DNA of 64,000 bases from Cupriavidus taiwanensis (GTDB lineage: Bacteria > Pseudomonadota > Gammaproteobacteria > Burkholderiales > Burkholderiaceae): the NCBI RefSeq assembly GCF_900250115.1, contig NZ_LT984804.1, positions 2,619,301 through 2,683,300 of the forward strand, given 5' to 3'. Under the pieces are notes generated by a model. It was given only the letters and a program-made list of their open reading frames with translations, was not told the DNA's origin and made no database searches. Each line of letters begins with the position of its first letter. Position 1 is the stretch's first letter. Position numbers and translations under genes: made by a program. This document shows, piece by piece, positions 33,736-42,141 of the stretch.

Positions 33736-34785
33736 TCAGGCCGGCTCGGCAACCGGCTGCTCGTCGGACAGCAGGCGGGCATAGATCTCGTTGTAGCGGA
33801 CGATCGGCTGGTCCATCGGAAGCAACACATACTTGCGGCCAGGCGAACGGTGGATCATGTCCTGCTGCGCCTCGATGATCCGCTTGTCTTCCTGGAAAGC
33901 GGCGTCGGCGATGCCGAAGCAGTGTTGCTTCAGGTCGGCTGCGGCGGCCCACGGCCCGAAGTTGAAGAAGAAGCGCGACTTGTTCTTGCTGATGGGCGTG
34001 ATCATCTGGCAAGTGCAGCGCTTGAAGATCGGCATCTCGGTTACGTCGCCGCCCTCGCTGCGCTCGAGCACGCCCGGCTCGTAGGAAGTGATGGTCAGGA
34101 TAAACACGCCCGGCACCAGGAACAGGCTGACGACGCGGTCATCGCACGGGCGCGCGCCGAAGTACGGATTGGACTGGCGGCCCAGCTGCCAGCGGTCGGC
34201 CAGCACGCCGCGCTCCAGTTGCGTGACGCCGCGTTTCGTCTCACTTTCCTTCATCATCTTCAGCGCGACCGGATCGCTGGCACCGAAGGTGGCCTCGTGC
34301 ACGAACGGCGCGTGCGAGAGGTCGAGCAGGTTGTCGGAGATCAGTTCGGCATTCACGTCCATGTCGAAGGTCGAGCATTGCATCGCCCACTCGGCGTTGT
34401 CCGGCCCGATGATGGGCGGCACCAGCGCCTCGTCTGCCTTCTCCGCCTCGCCCATCCACACCCATGCCGCGCCGTGCTTCTCCACGATCGGGTAGGCCCG
34501 CACGCACACGCGCGGGGAGATGCGGTCCTGGCCCGGCACTTCCGTGCAACGCCCGTCCGCGGCGAACTTCAGGCCGTGGTACATGCAGCGCAGTTCGTCG
34601 CCCTCTTTGCGGCCGACCGACAGTGGCGCAAGGCGGTGGCAGCAGCGATCTTCCAGCGCAGCCAGGCTTCCGTCGGTCTTGCGATAGATGGCCAGCGGCT
34701 CGTCCATCACGGTAAAGGGCACGATGGCGTCGTCGGCAAAGTCAGTAGACCATCCGACCATGTACCAGCAATTGCGAAGGAACAT
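33736..34785 (-). CDS. Rieske non-haem iron oxygenase, VanA type
   Basis: The 349-residue oxygenase has Rieske ligands Cys48-x-His50 and Cys67-x2-His70 (RCCHRLAPLS and RCMYHGLKF). The mononuclear iron site is in DNLLDLSHAPFVHEATFG, with His158 and His163. The N-terminus MFLRNCWYMVGWS and the length match vanillate O-demethylase-type monooxygenases, which remove methyl groups from aromatic ethers or hydroxylate related rings. No dedicated reductase lies beside it. The PDR-type reductase at 45214 may serve it. The gene follows the DoxX-like copy 4 gene by 51 bases. Confidence 0.92.
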   Translation of the reverse strand: MFLRNCWYMVGWSTDFADDAIVPFTVMDEPLAIYRKTDGSLAALEDRCCHRLAPLSVGRKEGDELRCMYHGLKFAADGRCTEVPGQDRISPRVCVRAYPIVEKHGAAWVWMGEAEKADEALVPPIIGPDNAEWAMQCSTFDMDVNAELISDNLLDLSHAPFVHEATFGASDPVALKMMKESETKRGVTQLERGVLADRWQLGRQSNPYFGARPCDDRVVSLFLVPGVFILTITSYEPGVLERSEGGDVTEMPIFKRCTCQMITPISKNKSRFFFNFGPWAAAADLKQHCFGIADAAFQEDKRIIEAQQDMIHRSPGRKYVLLPMDQPIVRYNEIYARLLSDEQPVAEPA

Positions 34786-34836
34786 TTCTTTACTCCAGGT
34801 TGTGTTTTGAGGATCGGCTACCTTGATGTGCGAGGT

Positions 34837-35376
34837 TCACGTACTTTGTTGTTCGTCGGAACACGAAGTGAAGACCGCAGCCGGCAGGCGCTTGAAGTCT
34901 TCGACACCCCCCGGCGATGTCCGGCACGCCAGCATCGGCAGGTAGTAGCGCAGGTAGGCCAGAATCAGGATGACGTTCAGATACAGGCACCACACGCTCA
35001 TGGAGGTGCTGAGCAGCATGCCGAACCGCAGGTTAAGGACAATGGCGTTGAAGAAGACCATGAACGAGATCGGCAAGGTCATCGCCAGCGCGAGGGGGAC
35101 GAACAGGTCAAGCAACAGGAGCAAGCCCGCTATCAGTTCGCACGCCTTGACGATGTCGAACACACCGGTCTCGATCAGCGTGACCAGCATCGCGTTCGAA
35201 GCGGGCAGGGTGCCAAGTGGCTGAGGGAAGATGGGCAGGAACCCAAAGTTCGTCAGCCAATGGCTAAGACCGCTGTTGATCATCCAGGCGCCGAGGACCA
35301 GCCGCATCAGGGTGATGACCAGACGGCCTGCGATGGCAGCGTCCAGCCACTTTTTCGCAAGGGACGGTGTACTCAT
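34837..35376 (-). CDS. DoxX-like membrane protein, copy 4 (divergent)
   Basis: The 179-residue protein has four hydrophobic helices (about 18-36, 62-85, 88-112 and 122-145). The segment VTLIETGVFDIVKACELIAGLLLLLDLFVPLAL is the typical DoxX helix 2-3 pair. The C-terminal tail is soluble. It does not share the PRQLF and WLWDG motifs of copies 1-3, so it is a different subfamily. Its start overlaps the SnoaL-like gene stop by 4 bases (ATGA), indicating coupled translation, and the Rieske oxygenase gene follows. It may be a membrane component that moves electrons or substrate for that oxygenase. That is inference. Confidence 0.8.
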   Translation of the reverse strand: MSTPSLAKKWLDAAIAGRLVITLMRLVLGAWMINSGLSHWLTNFGFLPIFPQPLGTLPASNAMLVTLIETGVFDIVKACELIAGLLLLLDLFVPLALAMTLPISFMVFFNAIVLNLRFGMLLSTSMSVWCLYLNVILILAYLRYYLPMLACRTSPGGVEDFKRLPAAVFTSCSDEQQST

Positions 35377-35864
35377 TTAGCATCTCCGGAATGGGCAGTC
35401 TTCGCGGCCTCGCCGGCCGGCGGGAATTGGACGAAACGCCGCCTTTCGGCGATCCGGCCCGTATAGGCGCCGGTCCTGAACACGTCAATCACTTCGACAG
35501 CGGGCTCGCCTCGCGCCGCTTCCACACGGTGGTAAACAGCGACAACCAGGCCTTCGGCAATCACCTGCCGGATCTCGTGGCGGATCGGTGGGCCATCGCG
35601 CAGCTCGATCGAGCCGGGATTGTGGTCGACTATCTTTGGCGAGAAATATCCCTGCGCGGCCTGCGCGCCCCGACCGTTGTCGTATGCCTGCTTCATATAG
35701 TCCAGCACGATAGTGCGCGGGAGCTTTCCCACGCCGGGGCCGTTGTCGCCATACCATCGCGGATTGAAATGCAGGCTGTAAGCGAACGATAGTGCGATCG
35801 CGATGCCGACTCCGATGGAGAGCGCGCGGGTCTTGCTCGCATGCATTGCGGTATTCGTTTTCAT
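35373..35864 (-). CDS. SnoaL-like/NTF2-fold protein with N-terminal membrane anchor
   Basis: The 163-residue protein begins with a hydrophobic segment ALSIGVGIAIALSFAYSLHF (signal or anchor), then a SnoaL-type domain. Segments are IVLDYMKQAYDNG, GYFSPKIVDHNPGSIELRDG, VIAEGLVVAVYHRVEAAR and VEVIDVFRTGAYTGRIAERRRFVQF. SnoaL-like proteins include small cyclases, isomerases and hydratases, and Asp/His pairs in the pocket are often catalytic. An exported or anchored form is unusual and places it at the periplasmic face, next to the porin gene (18 bases upstream). The function is unknown. Confidence 0.8.
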   Translation of the reverse strand: MKTNTAMHASKTRALSIGVGIAIALSFAYSLHFNPRWYGDNGPGVGKLPRTIVLDYMKQAYDNGRGAQAAQGYFSPKIVDHNPGSIELRDGPPIRHEIRQVIAEGLVVAVYHRVEAARGEPAVEVIDVFRTGAYTGRIAERRRFVQFPPAGEAAKTAHSGDAK

Positions 35865-35882
35865 CGAGGAACTCCGGCTGCG

Positions 35883-36959
35883 TCAGAAACGGTGATAGAT
35901 GCCCGCGCCAAGTGCGTTCACTTTCTCGTGCAACTGGGTGGGTGCAGCGAGCCCGCCGGGTGGATAAATCGTCTGCCTTGACGAACCGCGGTTCTCGAGC
36001 CGCTTGAAGAACGCGTAGAGCGTCGTGCGCCTGGATAATTCGTAGGTGTAGCCGATGGCCCAGGCGGCGACGTCCGCCGTCGGTGTGTTATCCGGGAGAC
36101 CGTTCGTCACTCCGGTGTCGCGCATGCCGTAGGCAAGCTTCAGATTGCCCGCCGCGCCAACCGGAATGGTGGTGCCGACTTGCCACGCCGAGTCATGCGC
36201 CGCGCCCAGCCGGTAGCGCAATTGATAGTTGGCGTAGAGCGTGGCCCAGGGCGTTTCGTAAGAAGCTGCGAAGGCGTGCTCGAGCTGACGGCTGGTGTCC
36301 GGTGTCAGGTTGGTCGTTCCCGTGGCGCGCGCGAAGCCGTAGCCGGCGCTCAGCTTGTTGGCCGTGTAGAGGAACGTGACGATGTCGTAGTTGCGGTTGA
36401 CCGGCGTGCCCGCATTCTCGCTGAACACATGCGCTGCCGAAACCGTTACGCCGCCGAAGGATGGCGAGTTGTAGCGGACCGCGTTATCCGAGCGGGCCGG
36501 ATCATTGAGCGGGTTGAACATCCACGGATTGCTCGACTCGCCGGTGAGCGACGCTGCCACCGAACCCGGAGCCATCAGTACGGGATCGAAGATCGCGGCG
36601 AAGTCGTAGCCCGGCGTGGGCTGCCGGCCCAGCGCGATCTCGCCATAGGTATTGCTGCGCATGCCGACAGTTGCGCGACGGCCGAACAGGCGGCCGCCCT
36701 GCGCGTTGGTACCGGTATCCATGTTGTAGCCGCCCTCAAGCACGAACACGGCCTTGAGATCCGCCGACAGGTCTTCGGTGCCGCGCATACCCCAGCGCGA
36801 GCCAGCCAGGCCACCGCTGTTCAGGCCCGTGACGCTCTGCTCCGAATTGCGAAAATAGCCGACAAAGCTGTCAGCGACCCCATAGATAGTCACGCTGGTG
36901 GCAGATGCGGCCAGGGGGAAAAAGCCGGCAACCGCGATTCCGGCGAGTCTTTTGTCCAC
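35883..36959 (-). CDS. Trimeric porin, Burkholderiales type (porin 1)
   Basis: The 358-residue outer-membrane porin has a signal peptide (GIAVAGFFPLAASA) and SVTIYGVADSFVGYF at the mature start. The GGLAGSRWGMRGTEDLSADLKAVFVLEGGYN segment, the FGRRATVGMRSNTYGEIALGRQ strand and the final NALGAGIYHRF, ending in Phe, follow. These are marks of the Gram-negative porin_4 family. It is the first gene of run A, so it probably admits the island's substrate across the outer membrane. A promoter candidate lies upstream at 37111-37139. Confidence 0.93.
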   Translation of the reverse strand: MDKRLAGIAVAGFFPLAASATSVTIYGVADSFVGYFRNSEQSVTGLNSGGLAGSRWGMRGTEDLSADLKAVFVLEGGYNMDTGTNAQGGRLFGRRATVGMRSNTYGEIALGRQPTPGYDFAAIFDPVLMAPGSVAASLTGESSNPWMFNPLNDPARSDNAVRYNSPSFGGVTVSAAHVFSENAGTPVNRNYDIVTFLYTANKLSAGYGFARATGTTNLTPDTSRQLEHAFAASYETPWATLYANYQLRYRLGAAHDSAWQVGTTIPVGAAGNLKLAYGMRDTGVTNGLPDNTPTADVAAWAIGYTYELSRRTTLYAFFKRLENRGSSRQTIYPPGGLAAPTQLHEKVNALGAGIYHRF

Positions 36960-37101
36960 GTCGTCTCCTTCTAGTCGTTATGTTCTTGCCAGTGGGCTGG
37001 CATTGGGGGCTACATACTCTGGCCAACGGCGTCTCTGGCCGCTGTGTCCGAAGGTGCTCTTGACCTGGAAGGGAATTCCTCCGTTCCCTTCAGTCAAAAT
37101 A

Positions 37102-37109
37102 ATATTCAA
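37102..37109. promoter_or_regulatory. ATATTCAA element in porin 1 promoter, candidate GntR site
   Basis: ATATTCAA lies next to the -10 of the proposed run A promoter. A near-identical ATATGCAA occurs at 45082-45089 in the run B/C divergent promoter and at 53618-53625 upstream of GntR-3. The shared core suggests a common regulator, but the match is only eight bases. Confidence 0.3.
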
Positions 37110-37110
37110 T

Positions 37111-37139
37111 TTAGTATTGCGAATCTTATACAGCGACAA
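37111..37139 (-). promoter_or_regulatory. Candidate sigma70 promoter of run A
   Basis: On the minus strand, TTGTCG (-35) at 37139-37134 and TACTAA (-10) at 37116-37111 are separated by 17 bases, about 150 bases upstream of porin 1. The stretch is AT-rich against a GC-rich background. The rest of the 313-base gap 36960-37272 shows no gene. Confidence 0.45.
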
Positions 37140-37272
37140 GCGGTACTTCAATCTTTTCTTTGGCATTACGGGGTAAACCCCGCTCCTCCCTCACCCCACC
37201 AAACGCGCGGACGAGCGCCGTCACCGGCCGCGTGTGGGCGCGCACGGAGATATCCAGCGTCGAGATGTGACT

Positions 37273-37968
37273 TCAGAGACCGCGCGCGCTCAGCGACGCC
37301 AGCAGGCGCTCCTCCACCGCGCTGCGGTCGCGGCGGTAGGCTTCCAGCAACGCCGCGCGGTCTTGCGCGGCGAGCGTTTCGACGAGATGATGTTCCGGAT
37401 CGGCCGGGAAGCGATAGCCGGCAATATCTGGCGCGGCCATCGCCCGATAGCGATCCGTCTGCCGCATCAGTCGCATCACTTCGCGCCTGAGCACCGCGTC
37501 GGGTGACAAGGCGAAGATGGCAGCATGGAACTCCCGGTGGGCGCGAACCCACGCGGCGCTGGCGCGCTCCGTGAGATGGTGGTCGAGCAGCGCGAGCCGC
37601 ACGCGCAGGTCCGCCAGTTCGCCGGCGTCGGGCCATCTCACCGTCGACAGAAGTTGCGTCTCGAGCAGATGGCGTATGCGATAGAGTTGCCGCGCCTCGC
37701 TACCCGACAGCGGCGCAACGTAGAAGCCGCGATTCGGGTCGTGGCAGACCGCGGCCTCGGCCACCAGCAGGCTCAGCGTTTCCCGCACCGGCACCCGGCT
37801 GATGCCGAAGCGCCGGGCCAGGTCCTGCTGCCGCAACTGCTGTCCTGGCGACAGTTTCCCTTCGTTGATCAGTTCCCGAATATCAGCCGCGAGCCGCGAC
37901 GGCATATCGGTATCGGTGGCGCGAGGCGTGACGCCCGCGGGAGGATCGAACACCTCGCGCCGGCCCAT
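37273..37968 (-). CDS. GntR/FCD transcriptional regulator (GntR-2 of the island)
   Basis: The 231-residue protein has a winged helix (LARRFGISRVPVRETLSLLVAEAAVCHDPNRGFYVAPLS) and an FCD domain (HREFHAAIFALSPDAVLRREVMRLMRQTDRYRAM, then PEHHLVETLAAQDRAAL). It shares the backbone of GntR-1 and GntR-3 but is the most diverged of the three. The ATG at 37968 lies only 1 base beyond the amidohydrolase stop; an internal ATG at 37905 would shorten it by 21 residues. It is last in run B and lies between the 3' end of run B and the promoter of run A. Confidence 0.9.
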   Translation of the reverse strand: MGRREVFDPPAGVTPRATDTDMPSRLAADIRELINEGKLSPGQQLRQQDLARRFGISRVPVRETLSLLVAEAAVCHDPNRGFYVAPLSGSEARQLYRIRHLLETQLLSTVRWPDAGELADLRVRLALLDHHLTERASAAWVRAHREFHAAIFALSPDAVLRREVMRLMRQTDRYRAMAAPDIAGYRFPADPEHHLVETLAAQDRAALLEAYRRDRSAVEERLLASLSARGL

Positions 37969-37969
37969 C

Positions 37970-38821
37970 TCAGCGCGTTCCCCAGTACACAGCGTGCGCG
38001 GTGTCGTGCAGAACCTTGCGCTGGTCGGCTTCAGACAGCATCGACACCGACTCCTTCGCCAGCGCCACCATCTGCGCGTAGCTGCCCTTGGACTGCGCGA
38101 CGTCGGACCCCCACATCACGCGATCCGCGCCGAACGCGCGCACCACACGCTCGACCATCGGCGCCGCCGGAATCTGGGCGGCGGCGAGTTTGCCGAGGTT
38201 GATCATCGAGTACAGCAGGCAGACGTTGGGATGCTCCACCATCTCGAGCAGCGGCGCATCGACGCCGTGGTCCGGCGCGCCGCTTTCGCCCGCGATATTG
38301 GAGAAGTGATCGAGCACCACGGTGGTCTGCGGGAACCGCAGCAGTACCGGCTTGAGCGCCTTCAGGGCAGCCTCGCGATTCCAGCGATAGAAGTGCAGCC
38401 GCACCGATCCGCCCAGTTCCGACACGGTCTCCCAGGCTGCCATGGCTTCGGGCGATGCGAACCAGGACGGGTCCGCGCCCTTGAACGGCTCGGTCAGGCG
38501 GATGCCGACCGCGCCGCGCTCGCCGACCCAGTGCCGCACCTGCCGGCGGATGTCCGGGTCGAGCGCGTCGACCATGCCAAGCGCGCGCAGGCGTTCCGGA
38601 TAGCGCGCGGCCGAATCGCACACGTAGGCGTTGTTGAAGCCGTAGATGTGCGCACGTTGCACCGCCAGCGCGCGCTCGATGCCTTGCTCGTCCATCAGCG
38701 CCAGCAGGCGCTCCGCTGTCACGGGATTGTCGAGCGCGCCGGGCTCCAGCTCTCCGCTCAGTGGCGAAGTCGGATAGCGTTCCGCATCAGCGGAAATCAG
38801 GTGTGCATGACTGTCGATCAT
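37970..38821 (-). CDS. Amidohydrolase_2 family hydrolase (lactonase-like), copy A
   Basis: The 283-residue TIM-barrel protein starts MIDSHAHLISADAERYPTSPL, the H-x-H metal motif on strand 1. It has GVDAPLLEMVEHPNVCLLYS, VVLDHFSNIAGESG, a late Asp in ADRVMWGSDVAQSKGSYAQ and HDTAHAVYWGTR at the end. This is the Amidohydrolase_2 (PF04909) layout shared by 2-pyrone-4,6-dicarboxylate lactonase and related decarboxylases and hydrolases. The ATG at 38821 opens the metal motif. It follows the zinc dehydrogenase gene by 88 bases. A lactone-opening role in ring degradation is inference. Confidence 0.87.
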   Translation of the reverse strand: MIDSHAHLISADAERYPTSPLSGELEPGALDNPVTAERLLALMDEQGIERALAVQRAHIYGFNNAYVCDSAARYPERLRALGMVDALDPDIRRQVRHWVGERGAVGIRLTEPFKGADPSWFASPEAMAAWETVSELGGSVRLHFYRWNREAALKALKPVLLRFPQTTVVLDHFSNIAGESGAPDHGVDAPLLEMVEHPNVCLLYSMINLGKLAAAQIPAAPMVERVVRAFGADRVMWGSDVAQSKGSYAQMVALAKESVSMLSEADQRKVLHDTAHAVYWGTR

Positions 38822-38909
38822 TTGGCGTTGTCTCCTGTGAGTAATGAAGTGAAGTGGTGTCCGGTTTCTTGCGCCCCGCTCCTTCGAGCTGGAGAGAAAA
38901 GCTGGCCGT

Positions 38910-40013
38910 TCACTTCCACGGGTCCACCGTAACGTGGACGGCGCCCTCCACGCCGCGACCGGCCGTGGCCAGGATCGCCTCATGCGTCTGCGCCAGTCCG
39001 AAGGTATGCGAGCACACTTCATCGAGCGGATAGCGGCCGGAACCGATATAGCGCAGGGCGAGTTCCACCGCCGCGTAGCTGCGACCGCGCGGGGCACGCA
39101 CGGTCAGGTAGCGCTTCTTGATCTCGCCGATCGGTACGCTCTGCGCCAGGCCGTTCAGGCTCAAGTACGCACCCTTGGCAGCCAGGCCAATGGCAAGCTG
39201 GGCCACCTCGCCAGTCGGGTCGCCGGTGGTATCTACTACCACGTCGACGCCGCGCCCCTTCGTCAGGCGCATGACCTCGGCATGGAGATCCTGGTTCTGC
39301 ACGTCGATGGCATGGTCCGCACCGAGGCGCAGCGACAGGTCGAGCCGGCTGCGGTCGCGTGTCATGCCGGCCAGGATCACCGTCAATGACCCTGCAGCCT
39401 TGGCCGCCAGCACGCAACCCAATCCCTGTTGTCCGGGACCAAATACGAGCACAGTCTTGCCGGGCCCGGCGCCGCCGTCATTGCAGGCCCACTGCACGCC
39501 GTTGCCGAAGGGCACTGCCAGCGTGGCGTGGACGGCGGGCATGTCGGGCGGGATCACGTGCATGACCGTGTTCAGCGGCAGGTGCATGTACTGCGCGTAG
39601 CCGCCCCACAGGTGCGGGGCAATGGTGCAGGTCGACATGCCGAAACGCAGGGTGTTGAGCCGGTCTTTCACATTGAAGAAGTCCACCTCCATGCACAGCC
39701 GGAAGTCGCCCTTCATGCACCATTCACAATGCCAGCACGGCAGGTATTCGTGCAGTGCCACGCGGTCGCCGGCCTTCACGCCCCAGCGTTGCTGCGCAAC
39801 GGGGCCAAGCTCGACGATGGTTCCGACGTTTTCGTGCCCCATGATGACAGGAGCGTGCTCCGACTTGCGATACAGCTCCGGGTCGCTGCCGCCAACGCCG
39901 CTCGCCTCAACCTTGAGGATGCCTGAGTCCGGCTGCACTAGTGGGTAGTCGAACTCCCTCAGCTCGGTCGTCTCGACTCCAGTCTTGACTGCCGCCAGTA
40001 CTTTCCTTGTCAT
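38910..40013 (-). CDS. Zinc-type alcohol dehydrogenase (MDR) lacking the usual catalytic Cys
   Basis: The 367-residue MDR protein has GHENVGTIVELGP, the structural-zinc cluster CWHCEWCMKGDFRLC (four Cys) and the Rossmann motif GPGQQGLGCVLAAKAAG. The catalytic zinc Cys, normally in G-x-C-G-S-D, is replaced by Gly in SGVGGSDPELY (codon GGC). His and Glu of GHE remain. Either another residue binds zinc or the enzyme works without it. Candidate substrates are a cis-dihydrodiol or hydroxy acid from the Rieske oxygenase, or a semialdehyde from ring cleavage. The gene lies between two amidohydrolase genes, 1 base after copy B. Confidence 0.88.
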   Translation of the reverse strand: MTRKVLAAVKTGVETTELREFDYPLVQPDSGILKVEASGVGGSDPELYRKSEHAPVIMGHENVGTIVELGPVAQQRWGVKAGDRVALHEYLPCWHCEWCMKGDFRLCMEVDFFNVKDRLNTLRFGMSTCTIAPHLWGGYAQYMHLPLNTVMHVIPPDMPAVHATLAVPFGNGVQWACNDGGAGPGKTVLVFGPGQQGLGCVLAAKAAGSLTVILAGMTRDRSRLDLSLRLGADHAIDVQNQDLHAEVMRLTKGRGVDVVVDTTGDPTGEVAQLAIGLAAKGAYLSLNGLAQSVPIGEIKKRYLTVRAPRGRSYAAVELALRYIGSGRYPLDEVCSHTFGLAQTHEAILATAGRGVEGAVHVTVDPWK

Positions 40014-40014
40014 G

Positions 40015-40812
40015 TCAGTTCTCCTTCCAGAATATTCGGCGCGCGGTACCGCCAAGGATGGCCTCGCGAACCACTGCCGGATGGTCAAGGAGGCATTCGC
40101 GCACTAGCGCCAGGGCATTGCCATAGCCTTCACGGCTGCTCACCACAGGAAAATCACTACCCCACATCAGTCGCTGCGCGCCGAACGCTGCGATGGCGGC
40201 CTCCAGCAGCGCCGCCGCCTCACCGCCGAACGTGGGACCGTCCCGCAGCGCGCCGGGCGCACGGGGCGCCAGTTCCCCGAGGCCGGGAACCTTGAGGCAC
40301 ACATTGTTGAAGCGGGCCAGCCGCAGCACCGTGTAGCGCAATTCGCCATCGGCCACGGTCTGCATCGGCTTGCTGGTGTCGCCGAGATGCTCCAGCACGA
40401 CCGTCAGGCCCGGCACCGCCTGCAGCAGGTCGGCAAAGGCGGGGGCGGTAAACGCTTCGGCATTGCCGACGCAACTGACCGGCAGGCCGCAAGCTTCTGC
40501 GGCCCGCCAGATCGCCAGCGGATCGTCGCCGGGGGAGCGGGCTCCCGGGCGCAGGCGCACGCCGGCGGCACCTTCATCCGCCAGCCTGGCAAGCGCGTGC
40601 GGAGCGTCCGGCGCGGCCGGGTCAATCCAGACCACACTGGCGAAGCGGCCTGGATGCGCGCAGACGCAATCCGCCTGGTAGCGGTTGTCCGCCTGCCCGA
40701 TCATCTGCGTCAGCACCGCGCGCGCCACGCCGTGGCGCGTCATCTGGCCGAGCAGCGTCTCCACCGGCTCGTACCAGACCGGCGAGACATGCGCGTGGCT
40801 GTCGATCAGCAT
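40015..40812 (-). CDS. Amidohydrolase_2 family hydrolase (lactonase-like), copy B
   Basis: The 265-residue TIM-barrel protein starts MLIDSHAHVSPVWYEPVETL with the H-x-H metal motif. It has ASVVWIDPAAPDAPHALARLADEGAAGVRLRPG, VVLEHLGDTSKPMQ, a late Asp in RLMWGSDFPVVSSREGYG and a C-terminal IFWKEN. It is homologous to copy A (37970) but clearly distinct. The gene begins 14 bases after the Rieske oxygenase stop and ends 1 base before the dehydrogenase start. Two members of this family in one operon suggest two hydrolytic steps, perhaps lactone opening plus a later decarboxylation or hydrolysis. Confidence 0.87.
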   Translation of the reverse strand: MLIDSHAHVSPVWYEPVETLLGQMTRHGVARAVLTQMIGQADNRYQADCVCAHPGRFASVVWIDPAAPDAPHALARLADEGAAGVRLRPGARSPGDDPLAIWRAAEACGLPVSCVGNAEAFTAPAFADLLQAVPGLTVVLEHLGDTSKPMQTVADGELRYTVLRLARFNNVCLKVPGLGELAPRAPGALRDGPTFGGEAAALLEAAIAAFGAQRLMWGSDFPVVSSREGYGNALALVRECLLDHPAVVREAILGGTARRIFWKEN

Positions 40813-40826
40813 CGCCGCTCGCCCCG

Positions 40827-42080
40827 TCAAGCCGTCAGGGCCACGTCCGGATTGAGTGGGACTTCCTGCTTCCACGTGCGCTCGTTGCTGAAGATCACCG
40901 TTGCCGCGCGAATCTGCGGGAACGGAATCGGCGCGGTCAGCACGCTGGGCGCCTCGCCGCGTTCGGCCAGCGCGCGGGCCGTGCGGATCATCTGGCGGCG
41001 CCAGGCCACCACGGCCACGTCGGACGTGCCGAGGTGTTCCTTGGTACGGTCCAGGATGCGGCCCTGTGTTTCGCTGACCGCGTGGTCCTGCGTCAGGATG
41101 CCCTTGATGCCCGACATCGACCCCGTCTTCATCCACTCGCGGTCCTGCTGGTACCAGTTGTCGATATTGAGCTTCTTGCGGAAGTTCTCGTCGACCCAGT
41201 GGCCGCCCTCCTCGATGCGATAGGCAACATCCACCGGTTGGGTATCGTCGAAGAACCACTGGACGTGCCACGTGGATTCGTCGTCGCGCGGCACGAAGGC
41301 GTTGGCCATGCGGCGGTTCTTGCGCACGCCGAAGCCGTCGGGCGGGATCAGCGTAAAGAACGGCAGCACCACTTCGGTCACGCGCGCATGCAGCTTGCCT
41401 TCCTCGCGGAAGTTGCGCACGCCCGCGTAGCGCAGGCCGTACTTGGTGTATTCGACTTCGATCTTCGGTTGCAGGTCGCGCTCATGGTCGTACTTGGCGG
41501 GCGCGCTCCACGGCTGCTCGCGGTGCAGCACACCGGCATGGGCCGAGTCGATGGTACCTTCCACCGCCTGCGCGTAATTGCAGTCTTCCAGCACCTTGAA
41601 AGGCACGGCGTTGACGGCCGGGTACGACAGCCACTCGAATTCCGGGAACTGCGGCTCCTCGGCGGCAGGGCCCATGTAGGTCCAGATCACGCCGCCCGCT
41701 TCGCGAGTCGGATAAGCCTGCGCGCGAATGCGCGAGCAGAAGGCGGAACCCGACGGCTCGGTGGGCGTGTCCAGACAGGTGCCGTCGGTGGCGAACTTCC
41801 AGCCGTGGTAGAGGCAGCGCAAGCCGCCGTCGGAGTTGTCGCCCAGCGCCAGCGACGCGCGACGATGCGGGCATTGCTCGTCGAGCAGGCCCACCTTGCC
41901 ATCGGTATCGCGGAAGGCCACCAGGTCTTCGCCGAGCAAACGCACGCGCACCGGCTTGCCACCGGGCTCTGCAATCTCGGCTGCCAGCAGCGCCGGAATC
42001 CAGAAGCGCCGGATCAGTTCGCCCATCGGGGTGCCGCGGCCAACCTGGGTCAGCACATTGTTGTCTTCGCGAGTGAGCAT
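40827..42080 (-). CDS. Rieske oxygenase, phthalate 4,5-dioxygenase type
   Basis: The 417-residue oxygenase starts MLTREDNNVLTQVGRGTPMG, a hallmark of phthalate 4,5-dioxygenase-type alpha subunits. Rieske ligands are Cys70-x-His72 and Cys89-x2-His92, and the iron site contains His181 and His186 in TIDSAHAGVLH. Such enzymes are homomeric and accept electrons from a PDR-type FMN/2Fe-2S reductase, which is encoded at 45214 in the divergent run. AGGAGG lies just before the ATG at 42080, which settles the start. The true substrate could be a phthalate-like or other substituted aromatic acid. Confidence 0.93.
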   Translation of the reverse strand: MLTREDNNVLTQVGRGTPMGELIRRFWIPALLAAEIAEPGGKPVRVRLLGEDLVAFRDTDGKVGLLDEQCPHRRASLALGDNSDGGLRCLYHGWKFATDGTCLDTPTEPSGSAFCSRIRAQAYPTREAGGVIWTYMGPAAEEPQFPEFEWLSYPAVNAVPFKVLEDCNYAQAVEGTIDSAHAGVLHREQPWSAPAKYDHERDLQPKIEVEYTKYGLRYAGVRNFREEGKLHARVTEVVLPFFTLIPPDGFGVRKNRRMANAFVPRDDESTWHVQWFFDDTQPVDVAYRIEEGGHWVDENFRKKLNIDNWYQQDREWMKTGSMSGIKGILTQDHAVSETQGRILDRTKEHLGTSDVAVVAWRRQMIRTARALAERGEAPSVLTAPIPFPQIRAATVIFSNERTWKQEVPLNPDVALTA

Positions 42081-42141
42081 AGGTCCTCCTATCCTTGAAA
42101 CGGGGTATCGTCTTTGTGGGAAAAAACGGCGTGCGCCGGCT

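Noticed and set aside
31281..33878. 865-codon open frame on the plus strand
   Set aside because: It is antisense to the MFS and FAD dehydrogenase genes, has no ribosome-binding site and no family-like sequence.
40015..41271. Amidohydrolase fused to an N-terminal extension
   Set aside because: The extension is an off-frame reading of the Rieske oxygenase gene; the real start is 40812.
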